64,000 bases of DNA from Telopea speciosissima (GCF_018873765.1 NC_057920.1:9809307-9873306); one strand, 5' to 3'. Shown: positions 20,680 to 33,780, numbered from the stretch's first letter. The notes: a model not told the origin generated them from the sequence alone. Numbers and translations: made by a program.

Positions 20680-23600
20680 ATGGCGAAGCTCTGGATCTTC
20701 GTGACATTAGTTTCATTGCTTCCATTTCTTGGCAGCTCTTTCTCTTCTGAAAACCCTACGGATCGTCGTATCCTCGTACTGTTGGATGATTTCGCGATCA
20801 AATCCTCTCATTCGATTTTCTTCAAGTCTCTGCAAACTCGAGGATTTGAACTTGATTTCAAGCTAGCAGACGATCCGAAGCTTTCCTTACAGAGATACGG
20901 ACAGTACCTATATGATGGATTGATTCTCTTTTCTCCGACGATCGAGCGTGAGTTTTACACGTTACTTGGCTTTGTGGAAAATTTTCAGTCTATTCGACGC
21001 GGTTAGGAAGTATTTCAATGGGGGCGATACATTAAATTTTCTAATTGTGGGTTTATTTTTTGTTTCTTCACCAAATATCTTCAGGTTTCGGAGGATCCGT
21101 GGACTTGGCTGCTGTACTGGATTTCGTAGATTCGGGCCATGACTTGATTGTTGCTGCCGATGCTTCTGCATCTGATTTGATTCGGGACATTGCCACAGAA
21201 TGTGGAGTTGAGTTTGACGAGGTTAGTGTGGGAAGTGATCCTGTCTCCTAATGTGGAATCTCCATCTACCAGTCACTTCGCTTAGGACCATTTCCATAGT
21301 TGTTTTCTTTAATCGTCTGCTCCACCATTATCATCACCAACGTCATCTTATTAATCTATTGGCGCAGGATCCTGCAGCCATGGTTATTGACCACACCAGC
21401 TATGCAGTCTCAAAAACTGAAGGAGATCATACTTTGATTGCTAGCGATGGTTTCATTCAATCTGATGTCATTCTGGGAAGCAAAATTATAGAGGCAAGTT
21501 AATATTTATTTTTAGACGAAGACATTCAAACTAGCCTTGAAGATTTTTACTAATCTTGAAGGCTTTGTTTTCTGTTTCTAAGTATGTATACTGAAATCTT
21601 TTGCATGCATTGCAACACTATTAAGTATATGTTTGTGCAACTTTAGTTCTATTGGAACTTGGAAGTGCCTCTGTGAATGGAAAGTATTAGTGAAGTTTGC
21701 ACATTATTGTAATTTGGTAACGCATAGATATTAGTATTCACCAAATGCATGTTTTTCTTTCTGCTTTGCAGGAACCTGATCTCAAATCGTTACCAGATTA
21801 AATTCATCCATTGTTCTGGCACTTCTGCTTATAAAAAATGCACTTGTGCATTGGCAGAAGCTGCATAAATGAGGCCTAAATTTGTTCGAACTACCAGAAA
21901 TCAAATACTGTTGTTACCTAGAAAATATTTCCTCATACGAACTTAGGATTATTTCGCTTCTTCTATTTTATATTTATAGCCGTAATAATCAACCATCTAG
22001 GTTTGCTTTCCTGATTGATTCTTGAATAACATGTTGCAGGTCCCTGTCCTTTTTCAAGGAGTTGGTCACACATTAAATCCTACCAATAACCTGGTAAATA
22101 CTATAGTGACTTTTGTGATTCATTTTTTGTTCTTAGTTTATGCATGCAGTGTGAGCCTGGTGTACCTACTAATGATTATGGATTTAATGTCAGTCGGTGG
22201 TCATTGCCTGCTTGATATGTGTGTTATGATATTTTTTTCATAATTTGTAGGTATTGAAAGTTCTAGCAGCTTCACCATCAGCATATTCTGTTAATCCAAA
22301 GAGCAAGTTGTCAACTCCTCCATCACTCACAGGATCGGCAATCTCTTTAGTTTCAGTTGTGCAGGTACTTTAATTTTTGCTGTGAATCTATATGTATGTA
22401 CTTGTGCAATTTCAGTATGTATCCCAATAACTAAAATTGAATAATGAAAGATGGCCAAAGTTGAGAAAGAGAACCAAACCCATATTAGTCATTGCATTGC
22501 CTATGCCTTCCACTATTAATTAGGGAATCTTCTAATCTTTAGCCAAACTTCACAATTTGAAGAATGTCCATATCTCAAATTTATCCTTATTGTGTGTTGT
22601 CTTGAGGCTGCCCAAAAATATCCACAGCCAGCTCATCTTTCCAAGTATTTCCACTTATGCTATTCATATCCTTAGCTTAGCTATGTTCGTGCTGTGGTTT
22701 TTTTACTGCTTCAATTTTCTTTGCCCTTAAGTGGTTTGTGTTATACTCATGCATTAAATGTTCTCCCTTCAATTTGATTAACATGCATTGGCCACTCCTT
22801 GCTTGAGGGGCACATCTACATTTCATCCATGGTACTTTGATTCCATGGGTTGTATTCTTTATGGCACCCACTCTGTGGGTGATTTATCCGAGAGCCAAAA
22901 TATCTGTGTTGGGGTATCTCTTGGTGATCATTTTTAATTGTTACTTGTTTTTTCTCCTTTGCTGTTGTTGTTAGGTGTTGATATACATTGTTGTTGCCAT
23001 TACTTAACAGCTGAAGCTTTAGGATAAGCGTTTGTAACATGGTATCAGAGCCAGGAGGTCGGGTGTTCGATCCCTGGTAAGTGTGAGGGGTTTGTGTTAT
23101 GTGTTGTTGTGCCCCTTTGTTGCCATGTGATGGTGTCACGTGCAGAGCCATGTGTGGGTCTGCACGTGTGGGGGGTGTTGTTATTTGTTGATAGACATTG
23201 TTGTTTCCCTTACTAACAACTCAAGCTTTCGGAATAAGCAGTTGAAACAGCTGTCTTTTCAAAACTATAAACATATTTTGCATTAGTTGCAGTGCAGCTT
23301 ATTTTTTATGTTTCAAAATAAAAACGTTCCACAGTTAGCTGTTTTTTTTATATTCCCCCCTCCAAAAAAAAAAAAAAAAAAAAAAAAACTGTCTTTAATC
23401 ATTATTGTATACTCAAGAAACAGTGCCATCTCTCCACCAGTTGTTCTTGACTAGTTACTGTTCCCACAAACATGTCCTTAATCTTGCTGCTGTATTTGCA
23501 TTTGATTCTTTCTTTCTTAAAGTCCATGGAAGTTTTTCTCGAGAAATCTATCTTAGGTTTTCTGCAAGTCATTGAATAACATGTGAAGATTTTCATTCTT

Positions 23601-26600
23601 CTCAGAACTCTCCCTCAGTTGGGAAAGTTATAGCCTTCTCCAGTTGTTTCGTATCTTAATCATTTTAAATAGTTCCTTTGCTGAAGTTTTATGGTATGTG
23701 TCAAGGATTTGATGGCTTTATTTTGTAAGCTGTTCCCAGTATTGTGTTTTATGTACTCAATGTGTATTTTTTTTTTTAATAGTTGGCCCCAAGGAGAGTT
23801 GAACTCATGACCTCTTAACTGTGAGGTGTTGGTTCATGCCAACTGAGCTACCCCCTTGGGGTTATGTACTCAATGTGTTATTTACCAATGTTTTCTTTAG
23901 TGCTTATATTTTTTAAATTTCCCCTAATTCTGCACTCCAAAGTTACTGTGATAGTTTTCATGATCATATGGGTTAACTGAGAAAGATGCTAAGAATCCTG
24001 GTACTTGGAAAATTTTCCAACAAAGCTTTTGCAGATTTTATTCTCGTGTATTAAGTAGATAAGTTATATAAGTTTCTGCTTGCTGTGTTATATAGACTGT
24101 TTTAGGGAGGAGGATTGCCTGTCTGTTCCGATATTGATTTATTCCTATTGGATGTCACTGATAGCTAAACTTTGAAGCATTCAGAAGCTGTCCAAGAGAA
24201 TCTTATGTAAAAAATAATTAAATCCTTGCCATGGTGGTTAAGTGTGTCTATCTTCTAAAGATAAATTTCAGACCTTGGAACTTACTAAAAATAAGTAACA
24301 ATTTTGTAAAAATATACATATTATTATTTGTAGATTCTGGTGGTTTGTTCTTCACGGTTCAACCAACTTCTGTCAACAGGTCACCTGACCAGATCGGATG
24401 GATCATTGACAAGTCAAAGGGGAAAAAACCAAAAAAATGAAAAAGTAGAAAACCTGATTAGAGGTTGATTCAACCCACTTTAGCTACCAGATGATGGGTC
24501 AACTTGTATAACCAGCCAGCCCAGCCCAGCCAGGTCTCTGAACACCATTTATGAGAGATATTCAGAGGACTAACCATGGAGCCCATCATGAGAGGCCCTT
24601 TTTAGCTTCGTTTTGAGTCGGTTCATTGTTGTTCCCTTCACCTGGACATCTCCCAGGTGGTGTGCGCTTTTTCAGTTGTGGTTGTCCATGGCTTTTTGGG
24701 TCCTGTTGGAGAAGGGGACTTGCCAATGGTTAGTGTTTTAGGGGGATGAGGGGCCTTCTGAGGTTCCTGCATTTGAGTAGAGTGGTTTGTGCTGTTTTCT
24801 TTCTTGTGAACATCTTGATCCAATACATAGTGCAACCAGCCTACATTATCCCCGATGGGCTTACCAAATTCAGGATGGTAGACAATTTGTGTGATTGGAT
24901 CCCTAGTCCCAGTGCAAAATTATCTGGGTGTTTTGGGAGCAGGTCCTTTGTGCAGTTAGTACATGTGCAGATTCTCACATCAACTGTTTCCCCCTCCCAG
25001 GGCTTTTTTTTTAACCAAGAAGTAAGTGGATGTAGGGTTTCATGCAAGTTTACTCTCTTATCACTTAGGCTGGCAGGTGCCTTTGTGATTGATTACTCTC
25101 TTATAATCAATAAAGCTTCTTATTTGTGAAAAGGAAGTCTTTTGTTCGGGTGTTGTGGTAATGTGATCTTAACATGTACACATGATGAAATTTGTTAAGA
25201 GGACCAGATTTAGAACTCGATGCTTGGATGATTAATCCATCCCAAGCACATTCTTATTTATAAGAATAATTGAATAGTAAAATATGTACATGAGCAATGT
25301 GGGACTAAACCACATAATACAAAAACTAACAAAATAACAAAGAAAAGGTCCAGAATACCCCCACGGTATTCTGGCCATATATCTAACAAAATTATTGCAA
25401 GCTTTCACCTTTATTGTTAATTAATAGAGCTGCCACCCTTGGCCTAGTGGTAAAATCACCAGCTGTTGACAACAGAAACCTGGGACCAAATCCTGCCTCA
25501 TGTGGAAGTGGGGGGTTTTGGGGGATTTTCCGTGTACCTTTATTGTTTATTATTATTGTTTCTATAATTATTACTTGCCAAGAATTAGTTGATTTGATAT
25601 CTTTATTTAATTGTAGGCAAGAAATAATGCCCGGATATTGATCTCTGGATCTTTAGCCCTCTTCAGCAATCAGTACGTAATACCTTCTAGTTGTTGCTGG
25701 TTTGCTTTTGAAGTATACTAATGTCCTCTGATTGAGCTTACCTCTTTGATTCAGATTGTTTAGATCAGGTGTTGAGAAGGCTGGAAGTTCAACCAAGTGA
25801 GTGAGCTTTGATGTTTGATTGTCCTGTTTATATTGGTCCATCAGAGCTTGTTTATGTTACTTCTGGTGTGAATTTTTTTAATCTTTGAAAAATATGAATG
25901 TCCAGAGCAATTTATAATTGCAAACTGTGGTGGTCAGTTAAAACAATACTCCAGAATCTCATTCCATTATATTCCGCCATAGTTAGTGACTTATGATTAG
26001 ACGTGGACAGGTCCTGGTGTTAAATATGATTATTAGATGTTGTAATGCCCTTCTCAACAAAACACATCTCATTATTGTCACTGTAGCATCAGATATTAAG
26101 GCCTTAGGATTAAGTTTAGTTTGTAATGTACAAAAGTAAGGAAAGACATACATTAATAAAATATCCAAGTATAACATTCCATTATCCTAGCCTACTAGGC
26201 ATGTGTGAACGTAGCCATTTATCTTTCGTCTAAACAATGATTGTACTTGTAAGTGGATTGTCCATATGAATTATTTTCTTTTACTATTCAAAATTGTCTC
26301 ATAATTATTACATGGTGATGTAGGATAGCTGAGAGGTTTAGATTTCTAGAACTGAACTATAAGGAAGAAGTGGGAAGAGTGTTAGGACTGATTAGGCCTT
26401 TAAGAAGGAGAAGAAATTGGAAATAAGAAATTAGTTACTATTAAAGGGCTATGAACAGTACCTGTGAATAGAACTGCCCTCGGAGAGTGCTTTGTCGTGC
26501 TAGGTCACTGACATCTCCTTTTTTGTCTTTTTCGGGCCCAAGAATGGATTGGATCGAACAACTTGAACCCTTTTGTGTCTATGAATCTCTGACTCTGCGG

Positions 26601-29058
26601 AATCTCCATAGCCAATTTTCCATTTTTGAAAATTCTGAAATCAGAGGGTGCCTTTGGTACTACTATTATTTCACACGATCCAGGAACTTCCATAACATTG
26701 GTGTGATTCGGTTTGAGCAACGGATCCTTACGTGAGACATCTTCGTAATGAAAATGGGAAGAGGTTGAAGAAGAAGAAAGTAGAGAATTAACTTTGAAAG
26801 AAGGGAAAGAGATAGGTGCTGTTAAGGTCCTATGAATAGTACCCATGAACAGTAATGGATAGACACAGGTGGGAGAAAGAGGAGAAAGACATGAGAGAAG
26901 ACCGCAGATGGGGGAGGGGGTTGGATCTGAAGGGGAGTCTATGTTCTCTTGGAGGTTGTCATCTACTAATTCCTTAGAAGATGCGGGGTGGCATGTTAAA
27001 GATTTATAGGGGAAAAAATGTTGGAAGGCTATCAATGGACTGCAGATGACACTGTGGAAACGCTTTGCAATTATGTATTACCATTCTTTTTGGAATTTAT
27101 TCAGAAATTTTTTCCTTGGGATACTTAGGTCATTTGTGATGTTAATCTTAACACTTCTTTACACAGAATCTAGGATATAGTTTGGTTTTCTGGATATTTT
27201 AGTTTGTAACTGCCAAACAGTGAGATAAGTTAATGAGTATTGGTCCACAATTTATGCATCACCATCACTTAACCTGTTAATGGCAGGAAACTCATGTAAT
27301 ACCTACTTTGTGATGACAGATTTGAAAAATCTGGTAATGAGCAGTTTGTTACTGAACTCAGCAAATGGGTTTTCCATGAAAGGGGTCATCTCAAGGTGAG
27401 TCATATCAATTAGCTCTCTTGTTCTTGCTTTCCAATTTTATCAAACCAATCCATCAAACGCGCTGGATGGTGCAATTATATTGTAGTTGAGAAAGAAAGA
27501 CCTTCCAGAGTTGTTTGAAATTTCCAACACTTATTTAATCAGTCTCTATGGATAAAATTTTCAATAATTTATTGTCTCATTGTCGTCTTTATTGCCATTA
27601 TAGTTGTTATTCTTCTTATTATATTGGCTTGCACTGCATCTTTGTAAGTTTTCTTTCTCTTTTGTAGGCAGTGAATGTTAGGCACAACAAAGTTGGAGAA
27701 ACAGGCGAACCAGCAATATACAGGATCAATGATGACCTAGTAATTTTCTAACACCCTTTTTCCTGCTATGCCAAACACCATCTGTTGAAAATTAATAAAC
27801 AACACCCCCCTGCACCCTCCCCAAAAAAGCAAAAAACTCTCAGTTGCCTCTTTACCTCTTACTTGCATCTTTATTTCTGGTTGAAGGAATACTCTGTGGA
27901 GATCTATGAGTGGTCTGGAACCAGCTGGGTACCATACATTGCTGATGATGTTCAAGTGCAGTTTTACATGATGAGCCCCTATGTGTTGAAAACCTTATCA
28001 ACTGACCAGAAGGTAATAATTTTGATCTCCAAGTTTGCAGCTACATGTGATCTTGCGCACTGTCAATTAAAATTCTCTCTACATGAGCTCCTGTTTTCTC
28101 GCAGGGTCGCTATTTTACTTCATTCAAGGTACCAGATGTTTATGGGGTCTTCCAGTTCAAGGTCGAATACCAGAGGCTTGGATACACAAGCTTGTCTCTT
28201 TCAAAGCAGGTGTGGATACAACTTCACTAATATTTGTTTGATTGTTGTTGTCTGAATGTATAATCCCTATGCTGTTTAACCTAGCAACTGGAGCCCTAGA
28301 TTGCTCCAGTGGTAACTAGGCATGAATTTGCTGCATTTTGATCCAACTTGCATGCATTGTTTTAGTGTTGCACATTACTGAAATAATGTCCACATTAGAC
28401 CTAAAATGCTGTTAGTCTTTTGAACTATTTTTCTTTTTGACTGCACCTCCGCCGTGGGGGGGGGGGGTTGTTGAGGTAGAATAATTTGAAATGCCAATTA
28501 TGTTATTTTAATGCCAAACATAGTTGCCACCTGGGCAGTCAAATTTTCTTTTCTTCTGACTAATGTTGCTTCTAACATTTTTATTGGTTTGCATACACGT
28601 TTTTGTATAGATGTGAAGCATGGGATCATTAGTACCGAAAAATAACTGAATAAATATATTAAGAAAGAAATCGAATTTCACTAGTTCACTTCTCTGGTTC
28701 TCCTTCGCTTGTTTACTTCTTTTTTTTCCTCTAATAATATTGTTTCTTACATAATGTTGTTGCTGTAATGATGTTGCTAGATATAGTGGCAAATTAGTGA
28801 ATAGATTCAATCTATATCGTTGTTGCTGTAGTGCTGTAAGCCTAATCATATCATTGTTATAATAGATATAGTGGATATATGAAAAAAAATATACAAGGGC
28901 GCTTTGTCGCCTCAGCGCTTTGGCAGCCCTCCAATGCCTTGGGTCGCCTATGTGCCTTGACAAGTATGGTACCAAACGAACGTGTGTGTGTGTGTGTGTG
29001 ATAGATAGATAGATAGATAGATAGATAGCTATATAGCTATATATGTATATATATATCT

Positions 29059-29094
<36 letters not shown>

Positions 29095-30391
29095 GCTTTG
29101 GCAATTGAAAATATTGGCAGATCTTGCATGGATAACTTATTCTGTGGGGCCCACAATTCTCTATTGCATAATTCTCTTGTGAAGTGAACACAGTGCATAA
29201 TGAAAGTTGAAAGTACTCTCCCTCTCTCATGTGCGCACATGGGGGAACCTATCACATCTGCTCCTGCTCTCCTCAGATCTCCCCCGCCCCCCACCACTAG
29301 AAAACCAAAACCTGGTCCATCCCCTTCCTGTTGGCTCTAGCCTAGCCAACTGCTTTCTTTCTCTTGTTTTGGTTTTTCCCTTTCCTGAGCCATCTTCTCT
29401 CTCTGTGGGAGTGTGGGTGAAAGCAAACCTCCTGCTGACCCTTCTTCAAAGAGAAACCATGGCCAAACCTTTGCATCAGTCCCTCTCTCTGCATCAGTCC
29501 CTATATTCTTGATCTGTTTTTTGAACTTTTATTATAGTCCCTTGACAAATGAACACTTGGGGAAAGACTACCAGTTCCTGTTCTTTCTTTTTTTGTTTGT
29601 TTGTTTGTTTGTTTTATTTTCTTACTTTTTTTTCCTACTGGATCTGAAAATGGCTGGTCTGTTCTTGGTCACTGTTACAGTGGCTATTATGCACAGAGGA
29701 TTAGATGGAAAATGCACAAAGAGGAAAAAACTTGCATCGTTTGAGAATGGCTGCTTAAGTGAAACATGGGTGTTTCTTTCTTTACAATTGCATTTCTTGA
29801 AAATTGTTTATTACGTGACTTGATACCTAATACAACAGCAAGTACTGTTGTCATCCAGATGTAGATTTTTTTGGGGGGTGGGGGATGGTGGATGGTCCTA
29901 TTATTTGAGTACATAGTCTTTACTGTGGACTTCCAGGGATTCACTCTGGACTGTGCAGTCCAAGTGAGACTATTGCCTATTTGTCATGTATGATGTGTCC
30001 ATGCACCTGTATGAGTTGATACTACAAACTGATGTAACATTGGCAAGAATCCTAGTTTGTGTCCATTACAGCATGACATTCTGACTTTCTAATAACTTCT
30101 TACCCATTAGTCGTAGTCAGATTTATTTTCTTGCTTGTACTTTTAGAACATTTGGAATTTTTGCATTGCAGATTCCAGTGCGACCATTCAAACATAACGA
30201 GTATGAGAGATTTATAACCACAGCTTTTCCATATTATGGATCTTCATTTTCTATGGTGAGATCTCTTTTCATCCTTAATTGAGATCAGTTTTTCAATCAT
30301 TCTATGAAGCATTTCCTCTGACATTAGTGTGTCTTGGTTGTAGATGGCAGGCTTCTTCATCTTCACCATTACCTACTTGTACAACAAATAG
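20680..30391 (+). CDS. OST48: Oligosaccharyltransferase 48-kDa subunit (OST48/DGL1/WBP1), 13 exons
   Basis: Exons: 20680-20947, 21085-21221, 21368-21493, 22040-22093, 22251-22364, 25617-25672, 25755-25796, 27320-27395, 27668-27739, 27887-28012, 28105-28209, 30172-30255, 30344-30391. They total 1308 nt, 435 residues, the usual length for plant OST48. The product is a non-catalytic subunit of the ER oligosaccharyltransferase that transfers the dolichol-linked glycan to Asn. It has an N-terminal signal peptide ([20 protein letters not shown]). The lumenal family motifs are [57 protein letters not shown] and [14 protein letters not shown]. Near the C terminus [14 protein letters not shown] precedes a membrane segment ending [12 protein letters not shown]. 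Intron 3 has a GC donor (GAG|GCAAGT); all others are GT-AG. Intron 5 (3.25 kb), intron 7 (1.5 kb) and intron 11 (2.0 kb) carry insertions. Every exon is intact, so the gene looks functional. Confidence 0.97.
22974..23250 (+). mobile_element. TRIM-like LTR fossil in OST48 intron 5
   Basis: Two similar segments (about 22978-23036 and 23189-23250) share TGTTGATANACATTGTTG and AAGCTTTNGGAATAAGC-like sequence. Between them, right after the first, lies TGGTATCAGAGCC, the standard initiator-Met tRNA primer-binding site. This is the layout of a terminal-repeat retrotransposon in miniature. No coding sequence is present. The repeats have diverged, so it is old and non-autonomous. Confidence 0.6.
23785..23862 (-). 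repeat. tRNA-like SINE remnant in OST48 intron 5
   Basis: On the plus strand GAGTTGAACTCATGACC (box B complement) and GCCAACTGAGCTACC (box A complement) frame a degenerate tRNA-like unit. It is the same family as 12126-12212 and 30903-30985. A T-rich run precedes it, which fits a minus-strand SINE tail. Confidence 0.55.
25430..25515 (+). repeat. tRNA-derived SINE remnant in OST48 intron 5
   Basis: CTTGGCCTAGTGGTAAAATC resembles box A of a plant SINE, and GGGACCAAATCCTGCC stands where a degraded box B would be. It lies about 100 bp upstream of exon 6. Confidence 0.45.
26475..26756 (-). pseudogene. rpl5: Decayed fragment of mitochondrial ribosomal protein L5 (rpl5) in OST48 intron 7
   Basis: On the minus strand the frame at 26756-26577 reads [17 protein letters not shown], then [20 protein letters not shown] and [10 protein letters not shown]. 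These are the early residues of plant mitochondrial rpl5. The match then continues in another frame with RSNPFLG, and farther on, in a third, with [11 protein letters not shown], down to about 26475. At least two frameshifts separate these parts. The homology starts just after the usual initiator region and covers roughly the first half of the protein. It could be a nuclear insertion of mitochondrial DNA or a relic of a transferred gene; no mitochondrial flanks were recognised. Near-identical short motifs, CTATGAACAGTACCTGTGAA (about 26448) and CTATGAATAGTACCCATGAA (about 26830), flank it, hinting that it was carried inside a repeat. Confidence 0.85.
28981..29093. repeat. Compound microsatellite (GT)n-(GATA)n-(GA)n in OST48 intron 11
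   Basis: About nine GT units are followed by seven GATA units, then a TA-rich link (AGCTATATAGCTATATATG), then about fifteen GA units. It is entirely intronic and likely polymorphic in length. Confidence 0.95.
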
Positions 30392-32382
30392 CTCCAAGAC
30401 CATTTACATTCAAGTGAACCTTCGGTTGAGAATGCAAAAATTCTTATGTTATAAAGAAGTTTTGACCAAGCGGGGTAATCACACATTTGTTTTGCAAATT
30501 ATATTTACAGAGTTAGTGAGAGTCAAATGCTTTCGACGTCCATTTCACCTCACTGCTCATGTAGTAGTCATCATCCTCATCTTTACTTGCTGACCTTGGA
30601 CGTCATCTGCCTCGGCATATCGTGCACATTGGTCTGTTATGAGTGGAAAATAGTACCCCATAGCTATCCAAAGTAGAATGTCATGCATTGAAATGGCTTG
30701 ATTAGGCTTGATCAACTCCCGATATGCCTAGCACGTAGCGGCTGTGCCACCATTCCAAAATGTAGTGGCTGCGAATAGGTTGTGGTTAATGAGACCAAAA
30801 CATGTTCAATTAGGTGTAGAAGGGTGGATAGTTGTGCGCATGCAGCTCACCTATACTCGATGAATGCCTGGGAAACCTCCGAGAAACTTGGGATACATGC
30901 AATTGCTACCCAAGGAGAGCTGAACTCAAGACTTTTGTTGTGAGGTGTGGTCCTTGCCAACTGAGCTACCCTCTTGGTGTACCTAAAGCCGAATCTTTCT
31001 TACGAGGGACTCAAGGGGCTTATATAATAGAGAAAGCTTTGAGTGAGACGTTTTATACCTTTTACTGTTTGCTCGTAAGCTTCATGGGGTCCCTCATCAT
31101 CAGGGATGCAGCTTCACCATTCAAAGGATCAGATGGATTCAGGTAAAGCAAGAGCTGAGGAAGAAATACCTCGAAAATGTTTACAAGATCTGGTAAAAAA
31201 GGGAATGGTGGACAGATTTTGTTACTTCATATCATATCCAATCTTGATCTTCAAATTTCTTCTGGAGCCCTAACTACTAAGAGCCATCAGCCATTGGGGG
31301 TGCGGATTAGGAACTGAGTTGACTTATTATGAAGGACATATTCTGGAGTGGAAGATTATGGATTTTTGAGAACTTGGAGCCACAAGATATAAGACTTGAG
31401 AGTGGGTTTGTGCCCTTGTTGGACTGAGAGTCTAGTGTTTGGACCACTTTGACTTCATGATAGGAACTTAGTCGCTTCTCATCAACATTATATGGAGGCT
31501 CTAAGCTCCATCTCATGGGACCATTGCCCAACTTCCATCCAGGTTTCGTGTTTCATGAGTGGATTACAGTTACACCTTAGTGAAAGATTAAAAATGGTCC
31601 AGTGATAACTTTAACTAATTCAGTATGGATTGAAATAACTTTCTTGTTCATGGAAGGGGAAGATAATATTTAAGAAGGAAACATACCTCCTAAGCTTCTC
31701 ATTTGATGGGAATCATTTTTAAGCATGCGGGAGGATGGGAAAACAAATTCTTTGGAGATACCTTTGTCATTTATGTGATGTGATGATTAAGACTTAAGAG
31801 TTGGTAAAGAAGGATGGGAAAACAAAATAGTCTATTTCAATCTGTTTATAATAACTATTAACAATTACTATTGGCCACAAAAATTGGGTCCCCGCTCTTT
31901 TTTTCTTTGGGTTAAATTAATCATTATTTGGTGCCATTATTTGAGGTGCAGAAACGAAAACCTATACATGATTCGAGAATACAACAAAATGGAAAGAAAA
32001 AACAATTATACAGCCACGATCCGATCGCTACCAATTCATAGGAAAATCAAAAGTTATAATTTTCGGAATTACCTCATATAAATCCTTAAAATTTACACAT
32101 GGGTTTTTAAAGCACTCTTCACTCTTTCCACACATCCATCGCAACATTTTCATCTCTATTATACAAAGCTTATCAATATGACATTTTTTGACTGCCCAAC
32201 ATTCAAGAAGCCCATATGAATGGTGAGGAAGGACATGCATAGACTAGGTTTGGTCCCAAGTATGATCTCGAATAGAACCTATTGGAGGGCAAGGATCCAT
32301 GTCGCAGACACCATTTAGCTGAGATTATCCTGCGTGTTGGGCTGTGCCTTTTTCCTCTTACTACCTTTCTTCTTTATTTTAT

Positions 32383-32520
32383 GGGCTCATGTTCTCTGTG
32401 CCGCAGCGCAGGCTGCGCCCAGACACATGGGCCTGCCACTCAGGGGGGTAGGGTGGTCATTGTGCCCACCCCCATGTGTCTGGGTGCAGCTTGCGCCCCC
32501 GGCACAGAGAACATTCTCCC
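32383..32520. mobile_element. Mutator-type foldback MITE
   Basis: The left end GGGCTCATGTTCTCTGTGCC matches the inverted right end GGCACAGAGAACATTCTCCC. An exact 9-bp duplication TTATTTTAT flanks it at 32374-32382 and 32521-32529. The interior folds again around ATGTGTCTGGGTGCAG. It is related to 15533-15699. Confidence 0.9.
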
Positions 32521-33189
32521 TTATTTTATTTACATCTTCCATTTGTCCTTTTCCTTTGTCATTTCTCATCTCTTTTCCCATCCTTATTGTCCTATCTTTC
32601 CTTCACCTTTTGTTTTTTAATATAACTATGGTTTTCTCTATTTTGTTTTGTTTGGATCCATGTAACCGATCCCATTAAGTTGGGATAAGGCTGAGTTTAT
32701 TGTTGTTGGCACTCCACAACCTAAACTATAGAATACATCAACCCTCAACATGAAAGAAAACAGTCTTTTTTGTGGTGAGGGGAGGGTGTAGGGGTTGTGT
32801 TAATCGAATTTGAGGGTTTTGGTTACTTAGGTCTTAAAAATCAAAATTAGAACCGCCGAATCTGAATCCACCCAGCTCTAACCGATTCGTATCAATCCGA
32901 ATCAGCTGATTCATACTGAATTTCTAGGGATCAGATCGATCTGACTAAATTGAAATCAGAATCAATGGAGACCGATCCCATGATCCCATCACCTATTCCG
33001 CTTACTTGACCTTGTACCTTGTAGTCTTGTAGTTGGTTACATCATTTGGGGTTGAAACTTCTGATATTGGAATTAAATTAAAAAATTAAAAAAGGGCAGA
33101 AGGTTCCAATAAAAGTTTTGGCAATAGTTTTCATGCACGGCTGTAAACATGCACAACCTTCATTGACGTTTGAATGGGTATAGAAGCCC

Positions 33190-33359
33190 GGACCCTGATC
33201 CTGTACTGCAGAGCTGCCCGGTAGGACCCTACTGTTAGGACACAACAAGATAGTAAATTACCGCCTTGCCAGAGTGAGGGTAAGGCGATCATTTACCGTC
33301 TTGCTGTGTCTTGACAGTAGGGTCCTGCCGGGCAACTCGACAGTAGAGGATCCAAATTG
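33190..33359. mobile_element. Foldback MITE with 10-bp target duplication
   Basis: ATAGAAGCCC occurs exactly at 33180-33189 and 33360-33369. Inside, GATCCTGTACTGCAGAGCTG is roughly inverted against CAACTCGACAGTAGAGGATC. The inner arms GTAGGACCCTACTGT and ACAGTAGGGTCCTGC also pair. It is non-coding. Confidence 0.9.
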
Positions 33360-33780
33360 ATAGAAGCCCATCCGAAATGACCAAAGACCACCCCGCCTCC
33401 TATAAGATTGGCTTGATGGTGGAATCTCCTGAGTCCCCTAAAGTTTATATGACTAACACATTACCCACTAGTACAGTGTGTCTAATAGGGAAGAACAAAA
33501 GAGAATAGGTTCCAACCAGTCCACAATAATCCAATTTATCCAACAAAGAAGACTTAGGCTGTGCTTGGAATGCATACCAAACACTGCCTTATATTGGTTG
33601 GACCGTTTAACTCAACAAAAAACTCACTCACTGAGTCATGAACCGTCTCCACCATATAATCTGTTATCATCCTAACCAGCAAACCATAATAAATGATTAC
33701 ATGTACAGTAATACAGTGAAAAAACATAAAAGGGATCTTTTTGTTGACACCTCCTCAAGGTGTCAAATAATTTGTGTCTT

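Larger units (their letters stand above)
30392..33760. repeat. OST48 3' flank, unit A of the local duplication series
   Basis: Segments of this stretch recur downstream in the same order. 31479-31500 resembles 38040-38060. 31505-31680 resembles 38310-38490 and 42066-42134. 31680-32020 resembles 38670-39145 and 42405-42735. 32700-32830 resembles 39620-39740. 32955-33010 resembles 42825-42885. 33600-33650 resembles 39745-39795. Markers include CTCATGGGACCATTGCCC, AAACCTATACATGAT and TCACTGAGTCATGAACCGTC. It contains a tRNA-like remnant at 30903-30985 and MITEs at 32383-32520 and 33190-33359. No intact gene is present. Confidence 0.8.

Noticed and set aside
22974-23250. Initiator-tRNA-like text as a tRNA or SINE gene
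   Set aside because: TGGTATCAGAGCC lies directly after a repeated end segment, which fits a primer-binding site of a TRIM-like fossil better.
29207-29823. Open frames of 101 and 136 codons in OST48 intron 11
   Set aside because: They lie within an intron of an intact gene, with low-complexity T-rich text and no family match.
30832-31146. 104-codon open frame after OST48
   Set aside because: It reads through a tRNA-like SINE remnant (30903-30985); no motif or splice evidence.
32282-32678. Two overlapping 112-114 codon frames
   Set aside because: They run through the GC-rich MITE at 32383-32520 and its T-rich flank; the protein-like appearance comes from composition.
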